In this document: in pieces, positions 49,288-60,600 of the stretch | Position numbering within the stretch: position 1 is the first letter of the stretch | How the letters are laid out: each line of letters begins with the position of its first letter | Assembly: GCA_964023205.1 (NCBI GenBank) | Contig: OZ026844.1 | Location: 15,141,126-15,205,125, forward strand | Length of the DNA: 64,000 bases | From: Lutraria lutraria | Taxonomy: Eukaryota; Mollusca; Bivalvia; Venerida; Mactridae | Reading direction: 5' to 3' | The notes under the pieces: generated by a model | What the model saw: the letters and a program-made list of their open reading frames with translations, nothing else | The model's database searches: none | Told to the model about the DNA's origin: nothing | Program-made: the position numbers and the translations under genes

Positions 49288-52200
49288 CTAAACTCTCCCG
49301 TTAGTTGCAGTAGAGCTTACTCTTCTTAAACTCCAATCTTTATCGATTTGTTTCAGATTAGATTTATGTACTCTAGTCAATTGCATGGCAACTTCAGAAG
49401 GAAGCTGCCAATATGTTTTTTCTTCAGGACTCTGATAAAACAGCTTTCCCCTGGTCTGTACTTCCTTGCTCTGGTGTACAGTCCAGCCGAGGGGAAGCTC
49501 AGCTAAACACCGAGGTATGCCACATTCACATCTTTCACTCGATTTCAGAGTATCTTTCAGTTTTTCCGATATATCTTCCTCAACATCACGAGGTCTAGAA
49601 TACAAGCATTTATCGTAAGTGGCATTGGCATCTGCTGGTAGAGGACAAGGTGGGCGGTCTAATATCGGATCACCCGATCTGAAGAGAGAACTTTGTGAAT
49701 CCAATGTTCCCGTGCTTAATGAACCACTGCTTAATGTTCGTGGACGCACGGGTAATGGAGGAGGTTCCGTACTAAGAGAAACTGATGAATTTGAATGTAA
49801 GCTAATCCTACTAAAACTTTGACCGCTAGCATTATCATTGTTTATCAGAGGATGGGCCAAATATACATTGTTCACATTCTCCAAATTTCTAACTGGATTG
49901 TGTTTGTAGTAATTAAGAAGTTGTACAATACTATCAAACTTCTTCTCCACAACAAGGAAATATTTAAATCCTCTTGCATCCTCTTCTACCAAAATATGTG
50001 TGTGACGTACACTGCCATCTGGTACACTGAAATAAACAAACACAACTTCATATCAAAATACAAACAACCTATAAAGAGATCGAAAGACTTCCACACAAAC
50101 AACTTTGTATGTTTCAAAATTGCAACATTAGCATAAATAATCTCTCTAAATAGATGCATGTAATTACATAACATGATATTTAAATCTCAGATCAAGAATA
50201 ATGGCCACATTATAAGTCAAACCTGTGTTACCAACCACATCTAAATAAAGGCAACTGTATAAATATAGGCCATTCTTTCTGAATGGTCATTGATTTTTAA
50301 GAACAAAATGACATCTGAATAGAGGCCTTTGTTCACAGGTTTGAGTGTAAATTGAAATCTAGGACAAACTATGGAAATAATTTTCCAGTATCATATTGCA
50401 GAATAACTGGTATACTATTTTAAGATCTTTAAACTGTATGCCGGTAAACATATTAATATCTCCAATTTCATCATTCATGGAATAGCAACAGGCATTCAAG
50501 CATTAATCATTAACCATTTAATGTTAAGAAAGTGTATTTTTTCTATCAATTCACAAGATAATAAAAGGAATTTATTTCATTGCATACTTGTAATGTTATA
50601 CCAAAATTACAAATTCTTCATTTATACATACAAATTATGTACAGCCACCAAATTGTGTTCAAATAAATTGCAAGATAACAACGTATTATATAAAAGTATT
50701 CACAGAATGAAGTTCAGGGCTTTCATTTGACCCTTAAAATGGTATTTTGACCCTGGAAATTAGTATAATTTGCTATTACAATAGTCAGGACTCATATGTC
50801 ACTACAGTACAAGTTTGTAGAGTAAGCCTCATTGGGCCTTGAAACTTTCACTAGTCTGTCAATGTTTATGTGTGTATTTAGCTTTAACCATGAAGCCAAA
50901 CATTTCTACAGATCAGCTAAATTGCCCGGTCTCTAATTCAATAAAATCGTTTCAACTTTTAAATAAATATAAGACACACATAAAATGATGAGATTTTTAA
51001 GCAGAAGTTATATAATAGATGTTCACCTCTTCAACATATATTATTTATAAAAAATTAACTGATTCAATGGTGTCATACATTGTATATGTTTGTTTGTTTA
51101 CAATCAAGTTTCACTCCCCTTTTCAACAGTCAAGAGTCAGATGAGGTGGACAGTTCACCTAACCATCGTTCCTGGGAAGAACCAGTACAAGACTTCCATC
51201 CTCCGTAAACAACTGCCTACTTTCTCACATAAGGAGACATGGTCGGTAGTGGGGATCGAACCCACGACCCTCTATCAGTGAGAGGTTACAGTAATTTAAA
51301 GTCAGTAACCTTAACCACTCGACCACGGAGGCAGGTCCAGTGAGATACAGGGTAAATATAAACTACATGACATACAATGAAATACAGGGTATGCTTCCAT
51401 GACATGTTACAAGGTTCTCACTAGACATCGAAATTTGAGGGTCAAAAATGGCCCTTAGTTAATAATTATTTTAAGGGTTAACAAATTTCAACTAAAGTAA
51501 TATTTAATCTTAGAGCTAGGTCATGCTCCTTAAAAGTGTATCACTATACTGCATGCTGTATCGCAATATATAAATGCGAATTTACAGTTAAAAATAATGA
51601 ATTAACGTTAATGCCTTGGGTAATTATACAGTTTATTGGTGACAGAGTAGTTGGGAATTCCATGAGTTCTTTTTTTAGCAGTGTCGAAACTATAAATACA
51701 TGTATTTATGATCATGTGTGTGTACGCAGTTAATAATACAAGATTGACCAGCATTTAGACCTAAATTATACTTCAAGACTATGCTTGACAATTTTTACAA
51801 TAACAAACATAAAGTTCAGGCTAAGCTAAAACCAATAATATCGGTATGCTGAAAAAATATTGTGATATCTATATTGTTCAGCTGATATCGCAATATACTG
51901 ATAGATAGATAAAACCTCCCAGCTCTGGTAAATTTTACCCTTCTGGATAAATTCTTAAGTGTCAGAGACTTAATTTTGCTAATTTCTGGAGTCAAAATGC
52001 CATTTAAAGGGTCAATTGAGAGCTCTGATGTCATATTTGGAAATATAATTTAATGATACACAAATACATACATTACAGATGCTGTGAGTAGATCTCGGTT
52101 CCTGTTACTTGGTCGTAGAAGGAAAGAACCATGTTTGCCTTTGGCATTCTTCTTTATATAGCGTGTTACCTAGCAACAATAAAAATAACAGTTGTACACA

Positions 52201-52974
52201 TACTGAAAATGCATCACTATGTAAGAATTAAAAAAATGTACGAATGTGTCTATACAGAATTTTCTTTCAACACCTATAAATTCCTGATAGATGTACATTG
52301 ATAAATTTGGATTAGATAATTGATTCTTTGAATATATGAAATAGTAAACATCCAAGGCGAAAGATAAATGAACCTGCAGGAATTATCCTTGCCTCGAGAT
52401 GTTGATGTTTAAAATACATTCTCTAGACTATAGCAAGCAACACATGATGTCATCCTTTCCATGCGCACAGTTTGATTGAGACATATCATTTTAACTATTT
52501 AAAGACTTTTAATATCAACAAATGACCATATAATGATAATCAGGTAATCAAAAATTGAAATAGGTACATCATTATAATACAATGATAGCCTTGGGTTAGT
52601 AGTATTTTTTCTATCTATATACAAGTCATGTATATACAAGCAATGTTTACTGGTCAAATATAATCCAACATTTCATGATTTGTACATGTACATAAATTTT
52701 TATGACCATGTATGAGAACAATCCAACTGAATGATAGAATCATTTCAATATGTAAAGTAAAACCAAGGACTGAGTACTGGTTGGAATTCATTAATAGTTA
52801 GAACTACTGCTTTAAAAAGATAAGAACAAACAGTGACAGTGTATGTTTTATTGTTTAGTGAGACAATTATAATATATGTAACATGAATCTTACATCATCA
52901 GTTGACTTGAAGTTTTCATGGAAACAAGGTAATTCTCTCCATTGTTGTCGTACCTCTCTCATTCTATCAGCCAT
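49288..52974 (-). CDS. SH2 domain plus WW-like domain adaptor protein (4-exon gene)
   Basis: Coding exons on the minus strand: 52974-52894, 52169-52072 and 50026-49288. All have AG acceptors and GT donors (GTAAGA and GTATGT), and all phases agree, giving 305 residues. Start ATG at 52974 has A at -3 and G at +4. Upstream in the spliced frame is a TAA, if the 5' UTR exon at 55099 is correct. The SH2 domain spans about residues 18-115: GSFLLRPS (41-48) holds the phosphotyrosine-binding Arg46, and RHTHILVEED (67-76) the beta-D His. Residues 147-156 (EPPPLPVRPR) are a PxxPxR SH3 ligand. A WW-like block runs from LPLGW (W241) through GKLFYQSP to YWQLP (W266). No kinase or phosphatase domain. It is probably a cytoplasmic phosphotyrosine adaptor. 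I do not recognise the family; SH2 followed by WW in such a small protein is unusual. Confidence 0.82.
50215..50347. mobile_element. MITE family B, copy 4, in SH2 gene intron
   Basis: aagtcaaacctgtgttaccaa to gttcacaggtttgagtg, a good terminal inverted repeat with TA just outside. Internal aaataaaggc and agaggcctttg face each other. It sits in the last intron of the SH2/WW gene. Confidence 0.75.
51115..51332 (-). mobile_element. tRNA-derived SINE, second family, in SH2 gene intron
   Basis: In reverse it starts GCCTCCGTGGTCGAGTGGTT (A box within), then GTGGGTTCGATCCCCACTAC (perfect B box), then a body (catgtctccttatgtgagaa) ending caactgttgaaaagg-like. It aligns along its whole length with 54429-54663. 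Confidence 0.88.
52072..52169 (-). CDS. SH2/WW adaptor, exon carrying the phosphotyrosine-binding Arg
   Basis: 98-bp exon of 32 codons plus two bases of a split Ile codon. The minus-strand acceptor is gttgctag at 52177-52170. The donor GTATGT follows 52072 and was preferred over the earlier GTAATG because only it keeps the frame into the next exon (ASV-I-VPDGS). Contains KGKHGSFLLRPS and RDLLTASV. Confidence 0.85.
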
Positions 52975-53013
52975 ATTTCCATGTCTGACACTACATGTAG
53001 AACCGACCAAAAC
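52894..53013 (-). CDS. SH2/WW adaptor, start-codon exon
   Basis: 120-bp exon with acceptor tttttgcag and donor GTAAGA. The frame is open from its first base, but ATG at 52974-52972 has the better initiation context, giving MADRMREVRQQWRELPCFHE. The 39 bases before it are then 5' UTR. Confidence 0.75.
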
Positions 53014-54249
53014 CTGCAAAAATGTTAACTTTTCAGATCTTATACTAGTATATCCAACTATAATAAATAATAAGATAACCAGATATGAACAGCATTATAC
53101 ATTTGTTCATTTATTGGTAATTTTGCCTTCAGGCCATTGCAAAATAGCTTGGGCACTATAGCCCTATTGGCCATCATGATTAAGAGTTAATTGTGCACAC
53201 TCACTTATTTATTAATTCAACTGTTGTTTAACAGCCCATTTCAGAGCCACCCAAGAGAAAGGGGAGGTAAGATACAGTGGAGACAAGCATTTGTATCCCT
53301 GTTTTTCCTGGTTCTTTTCCTGTTGTAAAGCATGCCTCACCTTTTTTCCTCCGATTTTCTAGACACAGTTCAAGCTTGGCTCGCCAGTTGGGATGTGTAC
53401 ATTAAATATTGTCTTTAAGAAATTTGAAGTCGAGAATAGAACCCACGATTTTTGGTCTAGTAGTCCAGCTTGTTATAGTCTAGTAAGCAATTTTTGTGGT
53501 ACACTAATAAATAGTTTTTGCAGTATTTTATGTACGCACCATTTCCATTTGTGCATACGCTCTATTGCTAAAATGTGTTTACAAATCATCAGACAATTTT
53601 TTAGCTTGCCGATTTTTGCAAACAATTATGCAACAAATAAGTTATCATACGGTAATATGGTCATTTTTTGTGCAAACGTAGTTCGGCCACTTAAAATTAT
53701 TCAATGAATTCTTATTTGAGGCATCGCTTATCATTATGTACAGATAGGCGGAGCTACTGACAGGTTCCCTGCCAAAGGGACTGTTTCAAAACACATCTAG
53801 ATAAGCATAAGTTAGAATAGCGATAGTCTTGAATATGAATTAATTTGAGATGACCCACAAAAACACCAGACTAGACTAGTTCTTCCTGGTGCAGTCCAAA
53901 CTATTCATATCTACACCTTTTACATACGTGTAGTTTACTTGAAATGCGCAAATGGTTGTTTTGGAGGAAATTTGTTTTAAAAATCTGATTTCCATTATAA
54001 AATGAATTTGTATGATGACCATTTGCAAAAATTCCTGGAACAATGAAAACTTAGTGTAAAATATCTCAATGTTTTGTTAATGCCACGAAAACTGGTTACC
54101 ACCGATCAACCCTTGCACACTCTCTACGCATATTTCTTCAATTAATAGAGTAAAGATGAGCGATTCCTTCAATTTTTATGAAGTTCATAGTGCAATTTTA
54201 ATAATGATAATAGGAAGGTTAAAACATAGCCATTAAGTATTATCTGTGT

Positions 54250-54345
54250 AATAGGAGGACAAAAATAATGTATCCGATGCCGAGCTCGAACCTGTGACCT
54301 CCTGCTTGCATGTCAGATGCTCTACCAACTAGCTAGTCTCACACT
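54250..54345 (-). mobile_element. tRNA-like SINE head
   Basis: In reverse: TAGTTGGTAGAGCATCTGAC (A box) and GGTCACAGGTTCGAGCTCGG (B box). The flanking 7-base arms do not pair as an acceptor stem, so it is a tRNA-derived repeat and not a tRNA gene. A partial neighbour copy follows at 54360-54425. Confidence 0.6.
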
Positions 54346-54359
54346 CACAGTACCAAATT

Positions 54360-54425
54360 ATAGGAGGAAAATGGGGCTAGAACTTGCGACCTCCTGCTTG
54401 CAAATCAGATGGTATACCAACTGGA
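54360..54425 (-). mobile_element. Second, decayed copy of the tRNA-like SINE head
   Basis: Repeats gcgacctcctgcttgcaaat and ggtataccaactgg of its neighbour. The B box is lost (gaacttgcgacc). Interrupted on the right by the SINE that starts at 54429. Confidence 0.55.
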
Positions 54426-54428
54426 CCC

Positions 54429-54663
54429 GCCTCCGTGGTCGGTAGGTTAAGGTCGCCAACTTCAAATCACTGTAATGTGACTCTCAATGATAGGGCGTCA
54501 TGGGTTTAAGCCCTACTACCTACCATGTCTCTTTATGTGAGAAAGTAGACAGTTGCTTATGGAGGATGGGAGTCTAGTACACTGGTTCTTGCCAGGAGCG
54601 ACGGTTAGACGAACTGTCCGTCTCAAATGACTCTGAGTCTGACTGTTGAAAAGGGGCGTAAAA
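54429..54663 (+). mobile_element. tRNA-derived SINE, second family
   Basis: GCCTCCGTGGTCGGTAGGTT head, then tcatgggtttaagccctac (decayed B box), then the same body as 51115-51332, ending gactgttgaaaaggggcgta. It is older than that copy, judging by changes in both pol III boxes. Confidence 0.85.
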
Positions 54664-55098
54664 TTCAATATCAACAATCAAACAAATTAACAAAGCTATA
54701 ACAACTGACCTAATCAGGCTGGTGAATATCCCAGCCAACTTATAAATAAAATATACCACACCACTACATCTGTTTAGTGTTAGTTCTGTATAACAGTTTC
54801 ATTATTATTGTTTGTCCACACAATTTCCAAATAGTTTGATTGAAATTTGAATGGCTGAAGGCCTGTTTAAGGCAAAGCCATTTTACCAAGCGATTGTTTG
54901 ACATGACGCAAAGAATTCCCAGACATAAGCTAATCATTCAAATGTATCAACACAAACACTAAATTCAAGATTTGAAAGGGAGTCTCAAAATGTCCTATAA
55001 ATGGGTAAATAAAATTATTATTTGACTTCCTGGCTTGAATTAGTTCAAGAAATCAGTTGTCAGAGGGTAGAGACAATGCAATATAAGAAAGAACTTAC

Positions 55099-55200
55099 AG
55101 ATGAAATAATCAAGTATTATTTTGGTAATGTATCAACAAAGTTCAGCAAGAACACGGCGTGAATTAAGCATAAATTCTTGATGGCAACTGAAAAAATACG
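55099..55200 (-). other. Candidate 5' UTR exon of the SH2/WW gene
   Basis: On the minus strand, ttgattatttcatct is followed by GTAAGT, a perfect donor, at 55098-55093. Joining this to the 53013 acceptor puts a TAA in frame 18 bases before the junction, which fits a non-coding first exon. The 5' limit is a guess, set just below the CCGGAA site. Confidence 0.35.
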
Positions 55201-55208
55201 TTCGTTAT

Positions 55209-55221
55209 ATTTCCCGGAAGT
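55209..55221 (-). promoter_or_regulatory. Candidate promoter motif (overlapping ETS and STAT-like sites)
   Basis: Plus strand atttcccggaagt. It contains the ETS core ccggaagt and the palindrome ttcccggaa, which fits the STAT consensus TTC-N3-GAA. It lies just 5' of the candidate first exon, in a locally CpG-richer stretch. Confidence 0.3.
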
Positions 55222-55229
55222 AAATTGTA

Positions 55230-57624
55230 GAACGTAAATCACGAAATGACAATATTTGCGCAAACGATCAAATAACGACTATTGTCATATTTTAGAAATG
55301 GATAGAAATATTGACGAAACACGGTCCCAAATGACAAGGAACCACACCGCATAATATATATTAATAGTTATCCTTTACATGTATCATATAAATGTTTAAT
55401 CAAGGACCATAGGCTTGTAATCTTGAAATAAATGCATTAATTTGGGGATTTTCACTTATTTTTATATTTTGCTGTGAAATAATGTCTTCAGGGGTAGAGA
55501 ATAAATGTATGTTCCATTTGTTGTGCCTGTTTCTTGTTGCTACAGAATAATTACATATACTTGTAGATACATTGAAACAAAAACTTCAAACTGTCATCAA
55601 ATATTCATTATCAACTTTAATTCATGGAATGATAAAGATCAAGTCGATTTGTCAAACAATCAATATATTATAACTGTTAAAATGACGATACTAGTAGTTG
55701 AAAAACACACCATTAGTGCATAGACAAATAAGATTCTGATTCTAAAATAAAACTATATATCACATTATACAATTGACTTAAACACAAAATTAACAATAAT
55801 TAAGACATTATCATACAAAAATTTAAAAGTTAATGGAACTACAGTACAACCTCTCCTAAGCAACACTCTTTTGGAGAAGCAAAATTATGTTTGTGTTGTT
55901 GAGAGATTGTTTCTCTAGAGAGGTTAAATTAATAGTTAAATCCTGTATTAGGAAAATCATACTGTTGTTGAAGGGATGTTGTTGCTGAAGAGATGGTCTC
56001 TTAGCAGAGGTTGTATTGTACCTGCACATTACATATAACTCGCGATATGATAATTCAGACAAAAAAAATAAAAATAAAAACATCACTTCCCCGTGTAAAA
56101 CTACAGTAATAAAGTTTTTAGGTTTCATACATTGTTTAGGCCCATTAGCTTTTTGAATTTAGTAATTCTGAACAATCGGTAAAATGACAGTAAAATGTAA
56201 GAAACGTATTATTTGCTCTAAAACAATATTTACATAATGCTTTTCTTTAGCCACATCTCTTTGAAATGTTGTCAAATGATTTTTCTTATTTTTGCAATAT
56301 CATTGAAAATAATACTGTGCTATATTTCTATATGTACTCTGTGATTAAAAATAAAACATTTGAATGTTTTTATAGCAAATAAAAGTCATTTTCACTGATA
56401 AGACTTCTTTCTGGGTAAAGTAAGACCTACTTTAATTTAACATCCAAAAAGCTAATAGGGCTTTAATAAATCAGCAGGTTGGAGTGCAGCAACTATATCA
56501 TATGATACATATACATTAACTATATCTGATGCTAGAGGTTTATAGCATCAGCCAAGATGTTCCTTATAACGATTATCTAATAGAACATGTTAATTATGAA
56601 AGAAGCCCAATGAAATAGGTTTGCTTTTTTTTCAGTCATAAACCAAATCAGGCCACAGTTTCATAAAACAACTTAAGTTTTTGCTCATGCTTATTTGTTT
56701 TATTAAATCGTACATTTCTCTATGCTGGTGTAATTCAGAATTTGGAATTGAAAAAAGGTACAAAGATGGTCTAGTGATAGTTTCCCACACAATTTCAACA
56801 AAGTTAATATATACTCTCTTGATATGGTATTACTCAGTAACATAAATTTGAGTCTGTTATTGCGACTCGAGTGAAAATGGAATTTTGAAACTTAATTACA
56901 ATAATTGATTTGTCGCCAGACCCACATAATATTTTATCCTGGAATGTTTAACATGCTCTTTGTAAATAAGGAAACAAATGGTAACGCAGAAGATTTCTAG
57001 CCAGAAAAAGTTTCTACTCAATTTTGATCGTGAAACTGGGGCCAGGTTATCTAAAATTTCATAATTACATAGCGTTAGTTTTTGATTATCTATGAAACAC
57101 TGACTGATACTCATTCATTATGCAACTTATGAAAGTTGGAAAATAGGCTCGTGTCACTTATTTCTGATTGTAGCAGTTTACGTAACTATGTTCATTTTAT
57201 CATAAAGCACTAACGTTATAAAGGATGTAATTTGCTTATGAAAAAATAGCATATTAACCAACTTCCCCGCAGCGGTTACTTCTCTTGATCAGTACGTTAT
57301 AGCAAAGCTTGACGTAACCGGTGCGTGGAATTTGGTATATTACTGGTGGAGTTTGCTCCCTTGAAATTAATTAATGCATGAACATCAAAGTTTCTTTTAA
57401 AGTTTATGATGTGACCGAAATTCATAATATAAGTACATAATACTGTCCGTATGACATCTGGTGTTATCTTATCAGCAAACTCTTGTTCCCTGATGTTTGA
57501 CAACATATTCGTCCTTGAATGATGAACAGTGTATGAACAAATTGATAGATTAAACTTTAACGCTTCGTTAACGCAAACAGAACCAAACGTTTACATAACG
57601 TGAATACAGTAACTGAGTAAAATT
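55230..57624. other. Intergenic between SH2/WW gene and UROC1
   Basis: The two genes are head to head, about 2.4 kb apart. One MITE lies at 55842-56018. An open frame at 57297-57506 on the minus strand, 119 bp from the UROC1 start, has ordinary-looking codons but no recognisable motif. I see no other gene. Confidence 0.45.
55842..56018. mobile_element. MITE family A, copy 4 (complete, TA target duplication)
   Basis: CAGTACAACCTCTCC to GCAGAGGTTGTATTG, with TA on both sides (55840-55841, 56019-56020). The interior is inverted relative to the 6583 copy. Confidence 0.85.
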
Positions 57625-60600
57625 ATGTCCTCTCTGAAGGATGTTTGTGAAGGATTACCAACTGATCCACTTCCGGACCCAAAGGACCGGGATGAGGAGG
57701 TGCCACACGCGCCAGTTCGAACCCCTGACCTCACCAGAGATGAACAAAGGGTAGGTGAACAACTATATTCTGTTTTGTTTTCTACAGTTGAGCAAGTAGT
57801 TTGGAGATAAAGTTAGACAGCTAGTGTTGGTTGTAACACATGCTATGAATTAGTTCTGGGAATAGTCTATTTTATTTCGTCTTGTTGACCATTTTAACTG
57901 TTGAACTGGAATGTATATAATTATAATGCATACTTCGTCGTCAAAGACTTTCGACTAAGCATAAATCAGTTTATTCATGAACTGTTTTTGTAAACGTTGG
58001 TTTGAAACAAATAAAAACATACAGGTCGACAAGCAGTTGTATTCTTATTGGTACATGTCTTTGAACATGAAAGAATTTGAATGCAAGAAGTTGAATGCTG
58101 CCTGTAAGTTATAGTTCTATTAATGTTCATTCCTGATGTTCGGCACTGTCTGTGATTCAGATGATTAATGTGAGCCAAGATGTTTTAGGAATAATGTTAT
58201 AATTCATTAAACGACCCGTGTTGTTCAAAACATGCAGTCATTGTCGTTTTGTATCAATGTACTGTCAAAGCAACACTGAACATAAACATAAAGACTTAAT
58301 CATAAAAACTGCTAGATTTATAAAACTAGCTTTATCTCTTAGAACTTCCATATTAAATACTCTTAATTGATTATGTCCACCCTCTTAGCACAACTTACGT
58401 ACACATATATTTTTTCTAACATAGATTACTAGTATATATTGTTAATTATGATTTCTCATTCATGTGCCTTTTCAACCTATCACATTACATGTGTTTATTT
58501 GTTTTGTTTTGACGATGTACAATGTACAATTAAGTCTCTAATAAAAGTTCTGTTCTGTCTGTTCATAAAAGCATTACTAAAATACTAGTGTATAACTACA
58601 GAAGATACCTTGAGGTTTAGTTCATTTTTTTAAAAAATTAGCGGTATGTTCACCAGTCACCATTTTCACTGAAATAATTCAAATTGGTTCATGTTTGGGT
58701 TAGATTGAAATATACAATCTATCAAGCTCCTTAATTCTGGTTGCCCTCATGATAAGCCCTTGACAGCTGAATGACGCAAACGACGGGGGTCATGAAAATG
58801 TGCTTTCTTGCTATTGATATAACAGTAACCATAATGGCCAATGGTTAATCAGTGGCAGGAGTCGTTCGAAGGTTGAACACTTTGCGAATCCTGCAACACA
58901 AAAAAAATATAAGTACACAGTGCTTCGTAAAAGGGCTTTGTTAAAATCAGGAAAACACTAAAATAATAATCAGACACAATTTTCAGCGAAACACTAATCT
59001 CAAAAACGCCCATACAAAAGGAGTTGATTTCAATAAGAAATGTCATTTATATCGTACATCATTAATATTGGTGTTTATATAGAAACATAGATGATTGAAT
59101 ATTGTCCTTTTAAAATTATCAGTATACAAAAGTATCGCAGATTACATGATTGTTATGTTCACAGTGCATTGTCTCAATACTCAACAAGATAAAGCACGTA
59201 CGATAACGAAACTACGTACTCTACATATAGACATAAACTATAGTTTATATCAAGGCCATGTGCAAAGACTGACCGAATTATTCATGACGATACATTTTTA
59301 AAAATCTTTTTTCGTCAAATATAAAGGACAAGAGGTTCTCATATCAATGATTCAAGAATCGAAGTCAGTATAAGCATTTATGCCACCAACCCATGCACAT
59401 ATATTACAACATAGTAATATCATATAATCTACATAACCACGTACATGTGAAATATCTAGCAGACTTTTGGCTAGATGAAATAAATACTATGAATTTCGAA
59501 GTTGGTATATGTACATGTTTTTAATTCATAACGATCTAGAGGTGTCGCCAGATTTAGAATAAGGTAATTATAAATGGTGGGACAGCATACTATTACATGA
59601 CCAATCGATTTCTATGGGACTTTTGTATTAGACTTTGATATTATAAAACTGCTTTAAAAAAACAAATAAAATAATTTAAAGCGTCTATAAAGTTTGCTAG
59701 TTAGGAATGTGGCCCTTTATTCAAGATTTTTTACTTCAGACAATTGAAATGGACAACGGTTGATCTTACAATTTTACGTCTACGTTTCAGTTGGCTTTAA
59801 GGAATGCTCTGAGGTATTTTCCACAATCCGTTCACGAAACATTGGCTCCTGAGTTCGCCGACGAGTTACGTAACTATGGACACATATATATGTACAGATT
59901 TAGACCAACTTTACTTATGAGGTACATTGTGTATTTGTGTATTTTCCCTTTATGATACTATTATATTCATGTACATTTAATTGAAAATAAATTGTCGTCA
60001 AACGATAATTAAGCAACGATCGAGGTATTATACCTTTTTCGCATTTAATTAATTGATACAAGTTTTGGCTGCATGTACAATATAGTACCCTTACCACGAT
60101 TTTTGGATCCACAAACAAAACGTCATCATCCGTAATATGTGTGTCAGGAATGCGTAATTGACTTAATATACATGTAAAGATCAAATAGTTCTTAAATTAA
60201 AAATCAATCCAGGATAGTTTTTGACGAATTTCCACACTCAAATGCTATACTATTAAATATTCTAGACACATCACGTACGTGACCTAACACTATATTTAAA
60301 TATCAACAGGTGACCACACATGAATTGTCTGTCGGCATTGTTTATCAGTCTTGAATGTATGAAGATAAAACGTACTTGCAGCTTATAGGATATAATCAAA
60401 GTACTGAGAGTTCTAATGGAAACTGAACTATCATATGACTGGCACTGCAACATGGAACAGGAACTAGTTCAACGTGCAATTGCATGGCGGATGTAGAAAA
60501 ACTATGTACTTGGGTCCGCATCGAAATTCATGCGCGCCGAGCGAGTGACGGCTGTGGAAAGCTAAGCTATCTCCACGTTGCTGTAACCACATCAATATAT

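Noticed and set aside
51090..51281. Open frame with VVGIEPTTLYQ
   Set aside because: Translation across a tRNA-derived SINE; the peptide is typical of B-box read-through.
52080..52085. Earlier GT (GTAATG) as donor of the second coding exon of the SH2 gene
   Set aside because: Using it breaks the frame into the last exon; the GTATGT five bases later keeps it.
54250..54425. Possible tRNA genes on the minus strand
   Set aside because: A and B boxes are present, but the acceptor arms do not pair and the sequence is doubled and decayed; tRNA-derived repeats.
57297..57506. 69-residue minus-strand open frame 119 bp from the UROC1 start, suggesting a shared promoter
   Set aside because: No recognisable motif, splice pattern or second exon. 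A search for orthologs or a divergent transcript would be needed to accept it.
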